64,000 nucleotides of DNA from Cytobacillus solani (GCF_001420595.1 NZ_LJIX01000006.1:552361-616360); one strand, 5' to 3'. Shown: positions 35,650 to 45,239, counted from the first letter of the stretch. Numbers and translations: made by a program. The notes: generated by a model from the sequence alone, not told the origin.

Positions 35650-36684
35650 ATGAATTTACTTGTTACAGGTGGAGCCGGGTTTATAGGCTCTAATTTTATT
35701 TTATATATGTTGGAGAAGTATAAGGAAATTCAGATAATAAATATTGATAAATTAACTTATGCAGGCGATCTCAAAAATCTTAAAGGAGCAATTAATGATC
35801 CACGACATGTTTTTATAAAGGGAGATATTTGTAATCTTATGCTAGTAGAAAATATTTTTAAGGAATATGAAATTGAGGGTGTTGTCCATTTTGCTGCGGA
35901 GTCACATGTGGATAATTCTATAAAAAACCCAAATGCCTTTATAGAAACGAATGTGTTAGGCACCTTTACATTGCTTGAGGTGGCTCGGAGACACTGGATG
36001 AATGGAGTGAATTCCTATAAGGAATTATATAAGAATTCAAGATTTCATCACATTTCTACTGATGAGGTGTATGGAACATTGGGTAAGGATGGCTTTTTTA
36101 CAGAGAAAACAGCTTATGCCCCGAATAGTCCGTATTCGGCGAGTAAGGCGTCTTCTGATATGCTTGTTCGCAGCTATTTTCACACATATGGCATGAATGC
36201 TGTGACTACAAATTGCTCAAATAATTATGGACCAGGGCAGCACGAAGAGAAGCTGATTCCAACTATTATTAGAAGAGGGCTATCCTTAGAGTTAATTCCT
36301 ATTTATGGAAGAGGTGATAATGTTAGAGATTGGTTATATGTAGTTGATCATTGCAGAGCCATTGAGAAAGTATTTTTTGAGGGGAAATCTGGCGAAACAT
36401 ATGTAATTGGTGGACATAATGAAATGACGAATATTGGCGTAGCTAATCTAATCTGTAATACGTTAGATAAAATATGCCCAGTTAAAGAAAATCATTTAGG
36501 CATTACCAATTATCATCAGCTGATTCAATTTGTATCTGATCGACCAGGTCATGATTTTCGATATGCAATTGATGATTCAAAATTACGACATGAGCTAAAC
36601 TTTCAAAATCAATTTGATTTTGAAACAGGGTTAGAAATAACAATTGATTTTTACCTCAATGAACAAGTGGCTAAAAAAAGCTGA
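35650..36684 (+). CDS. rmlB: dTDP-glucose 4,6-dehydratase
   Basis: A 344-residue extended short-chain dehydrogenase converting dTDP-glucose to dTDP-4-keto-6-deoxyglucose. MNLLVTGGAGFIGSNFI is the NAD site; HISTDEVYGTLG holds the catalytic Thr-Asp-Glu and YSASKASSDML the Tyr-x3-Lys. NCSNNYGPGQHEEKLIPT and GDNVRDWLYVVDHCRAI are standard. It follows the acetyltransferase by about 85 bases behind GGAGAG. Confidence 0.97.
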   Translation: MNLLVTGGAGFIGSNFILYMLEKYKEIQIINIDKLTYAGDLKNLKGAINDPRHVFIKGDICNLMLVENIFKEYEIEGVVHFAAESHVDNSIKNPNAFIETNVLGTFTLLEVARRHWMNGVNSYKELYKNSRFHHISTDEVYGTLGKDGFFTEKTAYAPNSPYSASKASSDMLVRSYFHTYGMNAVTTNCSNNYGPGQHEEKLIPTIIRRGLSLELIPIYGRGDNVRDWLYVVDHCRAIEKVFFEGKSGETYVIGGHNEMTNIGVANLICNTLDKICPVKENHLGITNYHQLIQFVSDRPGHDFRYAIDDSKLRHELNFQNQFDFETGLEITIDFYLNEQVAKKS

Positions 36685-36697
36685 TGGAGATGAACAA

Positions 36698-37411
36698 ATG
36701 AGAATAGGGATCATGCAGCCATATTTCATTCCATATCTAGGATACTTTAGTCTTATCAAACAAACGGACCGCTTTATCCTATTTGATACGGTTCAGTTTA
36801 TTAGACATGGCTGGATTGAGAGAAACAGGATATTAAAACCAAATTCAGGCTGGCAGTATATAGGCGTTCCTTTAAAAAAACATAGTAGAGAAACGAAAAT
36901 TAAAGATATTAAGATTCAAATGGAACAGGATTGGAGAACGAGGATTTTCAGGCAATTAGAGCATTATAAGAAAAGAGCCCCTTTTTATAGCCAGACGATC
37001 GATATATTAGAGCAGGGGTTAAGTTTGGAGACAGATGATATTGTAAAACTAGATGAATATTTATTGCGGGCTATCTGTCATTACATTGGGATTAACGCAA
37101 ATATTAGTGTTTTATCCGAAATGGGGTTATACATTGAGGAGGCAAATGCACCAGATGAATGGGCATTAAATATATGTAATTCTATTGGGAATATTGATGA
37201 GTATTGGAATCCAGAGGGTGGTTTGGAATTCTTCGATAAGAATAAGTACGAAAGAGCTGGTATTGGTATTCACTTTTTAAAAATGAATCTGAATAGATAT
37301 TCTCAAAAAAGAGATATATTTGAGCCTGGACTATCAATAATTGATGTGATGATGTTTAATGGGCCAAAAGAAATTAATGAGATGCTTGATGAATATGTGT
37401 TGGTGAAATAA
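36698..37411 (+). CDS. WbqC-like family protein
   Basis: A 237-residue member of the WbqC family (MRIGIMQPYFIPYLGYFSLI at the start is the hallmark, followed by DRFILFDTVQFIRHGWIERN). These proteins recur in O-antigen and capsule clusters beside aminotransferases and are thought to take part in amino-sugar modification; the reaction is not well established to my knowledge. ATG 36698 follows GGAGA; the open frame reaches back into rmlB but the start must be here because the family motif begins at this Met. Confidence 0.9.
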   Translation: MRIGIMQPYFIPYLGYFSLIKQTDRFILFDTVQFIRHGWIERNRILKPNSGWQYIGVPLKKHSRETKIKDIKIQMEQDWRTRIFRQLEHYKKRAPFYSQTIDILEQGLSLETDDIVKLDEYLLRAICHYIGINANISVLSEMGLYIEEANAPDEWALNICNSIGNIDEYWNPEGGLEFFDKNKYERAGIGIHFLKMNLNRYSQKRDIFEPGLSIIDVMMFNGPKEINEMLDEYVLVK

Positions 37412-37444
37412 TAGGTTATATGGTTATTTATGGAGGAGTTAGTC

Positions 37445-39133
37445 ATGAAAGAGGTAGTGGAGGTACCGATATCTACTCATAAAAAACGCAGTCTATTTCT
37501 CAAAAACATCATACTTGTTTTTTTCACTTTATTGGTTTGTTCATTTTCCATATCGATGGGGCTATTACAACTTCGCACACCAGAAGTAATTGCACATGAT
37601 GATAGTGAAGAAAAGTTCTCTAGCGAGCGGGCGATGAAGTATTTAGAGATAATTGCGGAGAAGCCACGTCCAATAGGTTCACCAAATCATGACAATGTAA
37701 GAGATTATTTGGTATCTGAATTAACGAAATTAGGAGTTTCATCAGAAATACAGGTTGTAAAGGAAGATTTAACAGTATGGGGAGCACCCTTTGACGGTAA
37801 GATTGAAAATATAGTAGCGCGAATTCCTGGTAGGGAATCAACGAGAGCCATTTTGCTCACCTCCCATTATGATTCTGTAGATCATAGCCCAGGAGCAGCT
37901 GATGCTGGATCGGGTATTGCTGCTATTCTTGAAACGATAAGAGTATTGTCTGAATCAAAAAAACTTAAGAATGATATTATTATTCTCCTTTCGGATGGGG
38001 AAGAAATAGGTTTATTAGGTGCACAAGCATTTGCAGAGTTCCATCCTTGGGCACATGAGGTTGGAATTGTTCTTAACTTTGAGGCAAGGGGGAGCAGTGG
38101 CCCTTCTGTGATGTTTGAAACTAGTAATAAAAATGAAAGATTAATAACAGAATTCATTAAGGGAGCTACTAATCCAATAGCACATTCTTTTATTAGTGAA
38201 ATTTACAAAAATATGCCAAATGATACAGATTTATCTATTTATAAAAAAGCAGGGATGTCTGGTTTAAATTTTGCTTTTTTTGAAACGATACATACCTATC
38301 ATTCTGCTGATGATACGGTAGAAAATTTGAGCTTAAGTAGTTTACAACATCATGGGGAAAATATGCTTGATCTTGTTCGATATTACGGAGGCATGAATTT
38401 AGTAGACAAAGATCAGGGAGGGAATAGCGTTTATTTTAATAGTTTTGGAAAGAAAGTTATTTCCTATCCAGAGTATCTTGTGATCCCATTTATGTGTATT
38501 GTGATCGTTGCATTCTTGATCACCGCAATCCTTGGCTTTATACGAAGGAAGTTGACCATTTTGGGTTTGATAGGCGGAATGTTACTGTTTCTGCTCATTA
38601 TAGGGATGGCTTATTTTCTAGGCATTATAACGAAAGGCGCGGTACTATCTATTCTTGCTGAAAACAGTTGGGCGATGGGGGTAGATTTAAGAATGAGCCA
38701 TCCATTATTCATTATCATGATTCTAGTAATGGTGGGCATATTTCTTCTAGTGTATAAATTAGCTCAAAAGAAATTCATTGTAAATAACTTAGCGGTGGGG
38801 GCATTTTTCGTTTTGGTTTTCATCGCGATCTATACGAGTCTATTGATAAAGGGGGCTAGCTATATTTTTCTTTGGCCAACGTTGCTTGGGCTAATTGGTT
38901 TAAATGTACATTTTTATGTGAATGGTAAGTGGAAATGGTTTGGTAAAGGGGTTATGTTGGTGATTGCTTGGCTTGTAATCATGTTTATTACTCCTATTGT
39001 GTATATAACATATATGCTGCTAACCCTTGATAATGTGGGAGTACTTCTAGTATTTATTGCATTATTATGGGCATTTTTTATTCCACTAATAAATTTTAAT
39101 CGGGGAGAAGAGTCTCTATGCGAAAGCACTTAA
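37445..39133 (+). CDS. Membrane-bound M28-type metallopeptidase
   Basis: About 562 residues. One N-terminal helix is followed by an M28 exopeptidase domain (residues about 50-315) with LTSHYDSVDHSPGAADAGSG (His and bridging Asp), LSDGEEIGLLGAQAF (catalytic and metal Glu), LNFEARGSSG and THTYHSADDT-like IHTYHSADDTVE (metal His). Then come about eight membrane helices. The topology puts the peptidase outside the cell. A peptidase inside an EPS operon is unusual. Start ATG 37445 lies behind GGAGGAG; the frame is open from 37430. It overlaps the next gene by 16 bases, so it belongs to the operon. Confidence 0.9.
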   Translation: MKEVVEVPISTHKKRSLFLKNIILVFFTLLVCSFSISMGLLQLRTPEVIAHDDSEEKFSSERAMKYLEIIAEKPRPIGSPNHDNVRDYLVSELTKLGVSSEIQVVKEDLTVWGAPFDGKIENIVARIPGRESTRAILLTSHYDSVDHSPGAADAGSGIAAILETIRVLSESKKLKNDIIILLSDGEEIGLLGAQAFAEFHPWAHEVGIVLNFEARGSSGPSVMFETSNKNERLITEFIKGATNPIAHSFISEIYKNMPNDTDLSIYKKAGMSGLNFAFFETIHTYHSADDTVENLSLSSLQHHGENMLDLVRYYGGMNLVDKDQGGNSVYFNSFGKKVISYPEYLVIPFMCIVIVAFLITAILGFIRRKLTILGLIGGMLLFLLIIGMAYFLGIITKGAVLSILAENSWAMGVDLRMSHPLFIIMILVMVGIFLLVYKLAQKKFIVNNLAVGAFFVLVFIAIYTSLLIKGASYIFLWPTLLGLIGLNVHFYVNGKWKWFGKGVMLVIAWLVIMFITPIVYITYMLLTLDNVGVLLVFIALLWAFFIPLINFNRGEESLCEST

Positions 39134-40203
39134 ACTTGATTCAATTTTCTCGGGCTTTTGTGCCGATTTTTGTCATTCTATTTCATGTAAAAGCATTTAT
39201 GCTTGTCTATTTTCATTATAACTTTCTAATGCTCCCTGATATTCTGAAATCTGGCGGTGTCTATTATTTTTTTGCTTTGTCAGGTTTTATGGCTTATTAT
39301 CTGTACCATAATAAGTTTGGTAATCGGGAAATGATCAAATATTTTCTGTACAGTCGGTTTATTAGAATCTATCCAGTTTATTGGATTGTGACCATATCTG
39401 TTTTAGTTGTTATGATTGTATTTCCTAGTCTTGCTCCTGAGCATCAACAAGGGATGGAAGATATTATTTTCTCTTTACTTCTTATTCCCAATGGATCCAA
39501 TTTGGTTCTAGGTGTTGCATGGTCATTAGTTCATACAGTATTTTTCTATTTGATTTTTACGATTGCTTTTTTCAAAAAGAGTAAATTTTCTATTACGGCA
39601 GCCATCCTTTGGGCCATGATTTCCTTTGCTTTTAGCATCCAGTTGTTTAATAGCTCCAATATCCTCCTCAACTATTTATTTAACAGCTACAATCTAATAT
39701 TTTTATCTGGAATTGCTTGTGCGTATATCGTGTTGAAGGTAAGGATAAATCTGTATGTGTCATGGATTCTTGTGATTATTGGGGTTGCTGCTTTTCCGCT
39801 CTCTTGGATAAATGCCCAATATGGTTATGCTGCATTAAATATCGAGATTGCAACAACGATTGCTTCTGTTTTTATTATCATAGGATTTTCCTCCATTGAC
39901 CTGCAAAAGGACGTAAAGATTCCAAAAATCGCACAGTATTTAGGTGATGCATCTTTTTCAATCTATTTAACACACTACTATTGCATATCAGCACTTACAA
40001 TCATTTTTCTTCAGCCTATGTTTAACTTTCTTTCGAATATCGTCATAGCTATCTTGTTTATAGTCATATCCGTCATCTGCGGTTGTTTTGTTTACTCATT
40101 TATAGAAAAGCCATTAAACAAAAGACTAAAGCCGTTGCTTAAGAGGAATCAACGTTATGATTCTAAGTCCATAGTGAAAGAATTAAAGGAGAACGCGCAA
40201 TGA
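39118..40203 (+). CDS. Acyltransferase family 3 membrane protein
   Basis: A 361-residue protein with about ten membrane helices. The start LIQFSRAFVPIFVILFHVKA carries the R-x10-H pattern of acyltransferase-3 (OatA/NodX-like) enzymes, and GGVYYFFALSGFMAYYLYHN and FIRIYPVYWI are family blocks. These enzymes O-acetylate or otherwise acylate sugars of exported polysaccharides. It overlaps the preceding peptidase by 16 bases and the following glycosyltransferase by 4. Confidence 0.93.
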   Translation: MRKHLNLIQFSRAFVPIFVILFHVKAFMLVYFHYNFLMLPDILKSGGVYYFFALSGFMAYYLYHNKFGNREMIKYFLYSRFIRIYPVYWIVTISVLVVMIVFPSLAPEHQQGMEDIIFSLLLIPNGSNLVLGVAWSLVHTVFFYLIFTIAFFKKSKFSITAAILWAMISFAFSIQLFNSSNILLNYLFNSYNLIFLSGIACAYIVLKVRINLYVSWILVIIGVAAFPLSWINAQYGYAALNIEIATTIASVFIIIGFSSIDLQKDVKIPKIAQYLGDASFSIYLTHYYCISALTIIFLQPMFNFLSNIVIAILFIVISVICGCFVYSFIEKPLNKRLKPLLKRNQRYDSKSIVKELKENAQ

Positions 40204-41126
40204 ACACGACTCCCCGTACAGCATTTATACTGCAAGTTCATAAAAACCCTCAGCAGGTGAATAAATTTATCCAGCAGTTAACCGCTAAAGAACAAGCAGA
40301 TGTCTATATTCATATTGATAAAAAAAGTTATGAGGGAATGAAAAATCAATTAGTTAAAGGTCCAAATGTATATATCCTAGAGAATAGTGTAAATTGTGAA
40401 TGGGGTGACATCAGTCAAATTGATGCCACCCTTTTATTATTAAAGGAAGTTTTGGCATCTGGAAATGAATACGATTTTGTCTGTTTAAGGAGTGGGCAGG
40501 ATCTATTGGTAAAGGATGGGTTCAAAGATTTTTTGAGAGCAAATAGGAATAGCGTTTTTTTAGACTATAGAGATATAAGTCAGGGAAACACGGGACTAAT
40601 GAATATTAGGTGGCCTAAAGTTATGAGAAAAAGGTATACAAATAGCCATCCATTACGAATAATCCGTAGAATTCTATTAAGCTTATACGGGAAGGGAATT
40701 AGTCTTTTCCCTAATAAAAATTACTGGCCGCGGGAATATTCTTTCTACAAAGGTTCCCAATGGTTTTCTATACCCTTTGATGTCGCGAAATATATCAATC
40801 AATTTTTAGAGGAAAATTCATGGTATTACTCATTCTTTACGAACTCTTTAGTACCCGATGAAAGTTTCTTTCATACGTTAATTTTGAATTCAAAATATAA
40901 GTCAAATGTGGTGAATAATCATTTGTTTTTTATTAAATGGGGAGAAACATTAAGTGAAAGAAATTCTCCGCAAGATCTAATAAGTGAAGACATAGCACGA
41001 ATAGTAAAGTCAGAACAATTTTTTGCGAGGAAGTTTGAAGAAAAAACAGATGAGGCGATCATTCATTATTTTCATCAAAGAGTAACACTTTCTAAAGATG
41101 TGAAATATTTAAAGAGAGGAAGTTAA
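40200..41126 (+). CDS. Beta-1,6-N-acetylglucosaminyltransferase-like (GT14)
   Basis: A 308-residue protein of the core-2/I-branching glycosyltransferase family. Characteristic blocks are AFILQVHKNPQQVNKFIQQL, VYIHIDKKSYEG, CEWGDISQIDATLLLLKEVL, FVCLRSGQDLLVK and GSQWFSIPFD followed by VPDESFFHTLI. It probably adds a beta-1,6 branch. GT14 proteins are sporadic in bacterial capsule loci. Start overlaps the acyltransferase stop by 4 bases. Confidence 0.9.
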   Translation: MNTTPRTAFILQVHKNPQQVNKFIQQLTAKEQADVYIHIDKKSYEGMKNQLVKGPNVYILENSVNCEWGDISQIDATLLLLKEVLASGNEYDFVCLRSGQDLLVKDGFKDFLRANRNSVFLDYRDISQGNTGLMNIRWPKVMRKRYTNSHPLRIIRRILLSLYGKGISLFPNKNYWPREYSFYKGSQWFSIPFDVAKYINQFLEENSWYYSFFTNSLVPDESFFHTLILNSKYKSNVVNNHLFFIKWGETLSERNSPQDLISEDIARIVKSEQFFARKFEEKTDEAIIHYFHQRVTLSKDVKYLKRGS

Positions 41127-41133
41127 GGGGATT

Positions 41134-42432
41134 TTGATAACTAAACAATTAGGAGAACATATTAGGGATGAGCAAATGAAATTAAATTATGCAAAGGTCT
41201 TTCAATTAGAAGCAGAATATGGTTCTTCCTTTTATTTAATGGATGTGGATAAATTGAAAGGAAACTACCGGAAAATAGAAGAGGCTTTTACAAGTCAATA
41301 TCCTAAATGCATCATCGGGTATTCATATAAAACAAACTATCTCCCATATTTATGTAAAGAATTATCAAGATTAGGAGCTTATGCTGAAGTCGTTTCTCGT
41401 CTGGAGTACGATTTGGCGATAAAGGTAGGAGAAAATCCAGAACGGATTATTTTCAATGGACCAGTAAAAACCAAGGATGATATTTTTAAGGCTTTACATA
41501 ACAGAAGTATTTTGAATATCGATTCCCTTTATGAGATTGAGTATGTAAAGGAATATTGCTTAAATCATCCAGAAGAAATGATTAAAATAGGTCTTCGATT
41601 AAACTTTCCCCTATCAGATGGCGGCGAAAGTGTGCTTCAAGATGGATATGAAGTAGGCCGATTCGGTATTTGTGTTGAAAACGGAAACTTGCAAACAGCT
41701 ATAAATATGCTAAGTGATGTAAGGAATGCAAAGATTGTTGGCTTACATGGTCATTTTTCAACGAAAACACGCAGTGTCAAAACATACCGATTGATTACGA
41801 AAAAATTATGTGTTCTAGCTAAGTATTTTTTCAAAGACACGATTGAATATATTGATATAGGTGGAGGTTTTTATGGAGAGTTGCCAAAGGGTTTTCATCT
41901 AACAGCACCTAGTTTTAATGATTATGCAGAGGCAATCGGTGAAACAATGATCAAAGAATTTGCCGGTTGGGAAAAGAAGCCGCTCCTTATCATTGAACCA
42001 GGAATTTCAATGGTGGCTAACGTCTTCCGATTCGCTGCAAAGGTAATTGAAGTGAAAAATGTAAGGGATAAGACTTTTGTTTTGGTTGACGGCAGTGTTC
42101 ATAATATTAAACCAACCATGCATAAAAACAACTTACCAATGCAGGTGATTACACAAAATGAGGGAGGAAACCGAAATATCCAAAAGACGTTTAGTATTGT
42201 CGGTTATACCTGTATGGAGAAGGATTATCTTGCACATAATGTAGTCACTCCGATTCCTTCCATCGGGGATTATGTGTTATTCAACAATGTTGGTGCATAC
42301 ACAATTGTATTCAACCCACCATTTATTAAAGAGCGACCTGCCATTATTGCCATCAAGGACGGAGAAACAATTGTTGCTCGAAAGAAGGAAACGATTAAAG
42401 AATTCTTTAATGAAGCACTCTATCTATTTTGA
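41134..42432 (+). CDS. PLP-dependent decarboxylase-like protein (fold type III)
   Basis: A 432-residue protein related to diaminopimelate and ornithine decarboxylases. The PLP Lys is in IGYSYKTNYLPYLCKEL, followed by GAYAEVVSRLEYDLAI, IIFNGPVKTKDDI, YIDIGGGFYGELP (phosphate loop) and IEPGISMVANV. The DAP-specific C-terminal Cys-Glu-Ser motif is modified to YTCMEKDYLA. It is not a standard LysA and is adjacent to an ATP-grasp gene, which suggests it prepares or epimerises an amino acid used to decorate the polysaccharide. It starts at TTG behind AAGGGG. Function is inferred. Confidence 0.87.
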   Translation: MITKQLGEHIRDEQMKLNYAKVFQLEAEYGSSFYLMDVDKLKGNYRKIEEAFTSQYPKCIIGYSYKTNYLPYLCKELSRLGAYAEVVSRLEYDLAIKVGENPERIIFNGPVKTKDDIFKALHNRSILNIDSLYEIEYVKEYCLNHPEEMIKIGLRLNFPLSDGGESVLQDGYEVGRFGICVENGNLQTAINMLSDVRNAKIVGLHGHFSTKTRSVKTYRLITKKLCVLAKYFFKDTIEYIDIGGGFYGELPKGFHLTAPSFNDYAEAIGETMIKEFAGWEKKPLLIIEPGISMVANVFRFAAKVIEVKNVRDKTFVLVDGSVHNIKPTMHKNNLPMQVITQNEGGNRNIQKTFSIVGYTCMEKDYLAHNVVTPIPSIGDYVLFNNVGAYTIVFNPPFIKERPAIIAIKDGETIVARKKETIKEFFNEALYLF

Positions 42433-42452
42433 TATTAAAAAAGGAGATTCAT

Positions 42453-43448
42453 ATGAACATTTTAATTAGCAGTGTTGGCAGACGGGTGAAACTAGTAGAA
42501 GCATTTCGATCTGAGCTTCAGAAAGTAAATGGAAAGGTCATAGCAGTAGATTGTGATTCAACCGCACCAGCTTTACACTTTGCAGATGTGTATGAAGTTG
42601 TCCCTAGAATTGATGATTTGCGCTATATAGACTATCTGAAAAAAGTATGTAAGAAGTATAAGATAACAGGTATTCTATCACTAATTGATCCAGAATTAAG
42701 TTTGTTAGCAAATTATGTGGAGGAATTTGAGAAAGAAGGAATATATGTCATTGTGTCGGATAAACAAATAGTAGAAACATGCTTTGATAAATATTCTACC
42801 TCACAAATCTTGGGAAGCCATGGATTACCATGCATTCCAACGTATATAAATATTGAGGAGGTTATCTGTGATTTAACAGTGGGGAAGTTGGAATTCCCGC
42901 TTATCATAAAACCAAGAAAAGGCAGCGCCAGTATTGGAATTAATAAAGTGTATACGATGGAAGAGCTGCTTATTTATAAAAATGAAACAGAAGAATTAGT
43001 TATCCAGCCGTTTGTGAATGGTCAAGAATATGGTGTTGATTGCTATATTGATATATTTTCTAGAAAACCAGTTAATATGTTCATGAAAAAGAAGATCATG
43101 ATGAGGGCTGGCGAAACGGATAAATCTATTTCAGTAAGGGATAACGACCTAAAGCAATTGATTGAAAGATTAGTCTATGTATTAAATCCGTTGGGGCCAA
43201 TCGATATTGATTGTTTTCTTACTAAAGGGGGATTTGTTATTTCCGAAATTAATCCACGGTTTGGCGGAGGATATTTGCACGCACACTTGCAAGGGCAGAA
43301 CTTTGTTAAAAATATTATAAACAACCTTAGTGGGGTTACAAATCAATTACAAAACAATGAGTATGAAGAAGATCTAATCATGGTTAAGTACGAGGATGTA
43401 AAGTTAATAAAAAATGTCCTCCCACAAGCAAGTGAAGTTTCATTATAA
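42453..43448 (+). CDS. ATP-grasp ligase
   Basis: A 331-residue ATP-grasp protein. MNILISSVGRRVKLVEAFRS and PRIDDLRYIDYLKKVCKKYK form the N-terminal Rossmann-like domain; PLIIKPRKGSASIGINKVY is the ATP-binding loop, and DIDCFLTKGGFVISEINPRF with GGGYLHAHLQ supplies the metal-binding Glu and Asn. The family joins a carboxylate to an amine or thiol through an acyl phosphate. Close to the PLP decarboxylase gene (spacing 20 bases), it may attach an amino acid to a sugar. The start follows AAAGGAG. Specific substrate unknown. Confidence 0.9.
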   Translation: MNILISSVGRRVKLVEAFRSELQKVNGKVIAVDCDSTAPALHFADVYEVVPRIDDLRYIDYLKKVCKKYKITGILSLIDPELSLLANYVEEFEKEGIYVIVSDKQIVETCFDKYSTSQILGSHGLPCIPTYINIEEVICDLTVGKLEFPLIIKPRKGSASIGINKVYTMEELLIYKNETEELVIQPFVNGQEYGVDCYIDIFSRKPVNMFMKKKIMMRAGETDKSISVRDNDLKQLIERLVYVLNPLGPIDIDCFLTKGGFVISEINPRFGGGYLHAHLQGQNFVKNIINNLSGVTNQLQNNEYEEDLIMVKYEDVKLIKNVLPQASEVSL

Positions 43449-43677
43449 TCTTTTTTTGGGTGTAGTTTCGTGGTAAAACCACAGCTTTCCAAGCTGTTGA
43501 GGAGGGTTTGATTTTTTTACCTTTTCCCATACATATAAACACAGTGTTTGATTCAATAGGGAACGAGGTATTGCGTTTTTTCTATGCAAAAAAGGCCACT
43601 GTAATAGAACACCACAAATCAATGAGCATACAATAGAATTGAACATTTTAAGCCAAAAACGAGAGGTGGGAAAATAA

Positions 43678-45231
43678 GTGGCTAAGGAAATGTACGTTAG
43701 TTCTACAAAGGGGAATAATAGTTACAATGGGACGTTAAGTCAGCCTTTCAAAACAATTCAATACGCTATTGATTCGGCAAGTGCTGGAGATGTTATTTAT
43801 GTGCAAAATGGGTCGTATAATGAGCGTATTCAATTAAACAAATCAGGTACTTCGGATAAGCCCATAAAGCTTGTAGCGTATCCTGATCATCGTCCAATTA
43901 TAAATGGGGCAGGAATAAAATGGACTGGAAATGGAAATTGGGGTGGGCTCATTAACTTTAATAGGCAGTCCCATTGGTTTTTTGAAGGAATTCATCTGGA
44001 AAATGCTTATGGAATGGGGTTTGGAGATGACTATCAGGAGCCATCAACAGTTGGTTCAAGAAATATCCAAATAAAAAACTGTTCTGTTACCAAAGCTGGG
44101 GGTTCAGGTTTTTTTGTGGAATTTGCGGAAGACATTCTCATTGATAATCTTATGGCAAAAGAAACGAACAAAAATTTAGGACAAGAAGGTATTTCTTTAT
44201 TAAATGTTAATCGGTTTGAAATAAAAAATTGCCAAGTCATTAATTGCTACAAAGAAGGAATTGATGTAAAGGATGGATGTAAAAATGGTACAATCCATGA
44301 TTGCTATGTAAATAATACGGTCAGAGTAGGAATTTATGTAGATGCTTTTTCGAGAGATTCATCTAATATTCAGGTTTATAATAATATTGCAACGGTACCT
44401 AACGGTGCAGGATTTTCTACTGCTGCAGAAGCAGGAGGGAGATTAGAAAATATTTTGTTTAGAAATAATATCGTCTATGACTCACTAAGAGGCTACAATA
44501 TTTCTTCCAATAATAGCGAAACAAATTTGCCATATATGATGAAGAATATTACATTTCAGCATAACATTGCTTTTAATAGTGGATTTACCGGGATATTCAT
44601 AGTTGCTAAGGTTGAAAATCTCTTAATTGAAAATAATATTCTATATCCAAGCAAAAGCTATCTTTCAAATTGCATTCAAGTTTACGATTTGAAGATGTTT
44701 GATGCCAATACAACGATTATTCGTAACAATCTATTAGCAGCAATAAATACAAATAAAAATATAATTAGGGGAAGCGACTATATTGTAGAAGCGAATTATG
44801 ACTCTGTTATGATAGATCCTACAGGAGCTCTAACTGGAACTAGAAATTTTGCACTAACAAAAAACTCTGTTGCTCGAAATGCTGGTTACAAAGGAGTTGA
44901 TTTAGGCCTCATTTTAGAATCCTCATCCAATCCCCCAGAAGAAAATTTTGAACCGCAAGAAGTTAAAATAATTAGTGATGTAAATTTATTTAACGCTGCC
45001 AATGCTATAAAAGATTTTCCTCCATTTCAAATTCGTTATACAACTATTACTACTGAAAAGGCAATTAATGATTCGAATTTGCCAGTACAAGCTTCTGGGG
45101 TTTTAATCACTTATTATATTAGCCAGACTATTACAGGATGCTATCAAGAGTACCAAAGAATTGGAACAAATGAGAGATGGATTCGATTTACTCTTTCAGA
45201 AAGCAGTTGGACGAACTGGAGTAAACGATAA
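43678..45231 (+). CDS. Right-handed beta-helix protein with tail-fibre-like C-terminus
   Basis: A 517-residue protein with no signal peptide. Residues 5-60 (YVSSTKGNNSYNGTLSQPFK then TIQYAIDSASAGDVIYVQNG) are the DUF1565-type start of parallel beta-helix proteins; residues 60-400 are repeated short strands with many Asn and Ile (PbH1 repeats), as in pectate lyases and polysaccharide depolymerases. The last 85 residues end in RWIRFTLSESSWTNWSKR, like the knob domains found on phage and pyocin tail fibres. It may cleave or epimerise the EPS. It starts at GTG behind GAGGTGGG, 230 bases after the ATP-grasp gene. How it leaves the cell, if it does, is unclear. Confidence 0.85.
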   Translation: MAKEMYVSSTKGNNSYNGTLSQPFKTIQYAIDSASAGDVIYVQNGSYNERIQLNKSGTSDKPIKLVAYPDHRPIINGAGIKWTGNGNWGGLINFNRQSHWFFEGIHLENAYGMGFGDDYQEPSTVGSRNIQIKNCSVTKAGGSGFFVEFAEDILIDNLMAKETNKNLGQEGISLLNVNRFEIKNCQVINCYKEGIDVKDGCKNGTIHDCYVNNTVRVGIYVDAFSRDSSNIQVYNNIATVPNGAGFSTAAEAGGRLENILFRNNIVYDSLRGYNISSNNSETNLPYMMKNITFQHNIAFNSGFTGIFIVAKVENLLIENNILYPSKSYLSNCIQVYDLKMFDANTTIIRNNLLAAINTNKNIIRGSDYIVEANYDSVMIDPTGALTGTRNFALTKNSVARNAGYKGVDLGLILESSSNPPEENFEPQEVKIISDVNLFNAANAIKDFPPFQIRYTTITTEKAINDSNLPVQASGVLITYYISQTITGCYQEYQRIGTNERWIRFTLSESSWTNWSKR

Positions 45232-45239
45232 CAATTGCA

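Noticed and set aside
43443-43646. 67-aa minus-strand frame before the beta-helix gene
   Set aside because: No family resemblance and no ribosome site; the stretch holds small hairpins (GTGGT/ACCAC and AGCTT/AAGCT) but no T-run.
43678-45231. Prophage remnant
   Set aside because: A tail-fibre-like C-terminus alone is not enough; no other phage gene lies nearby.
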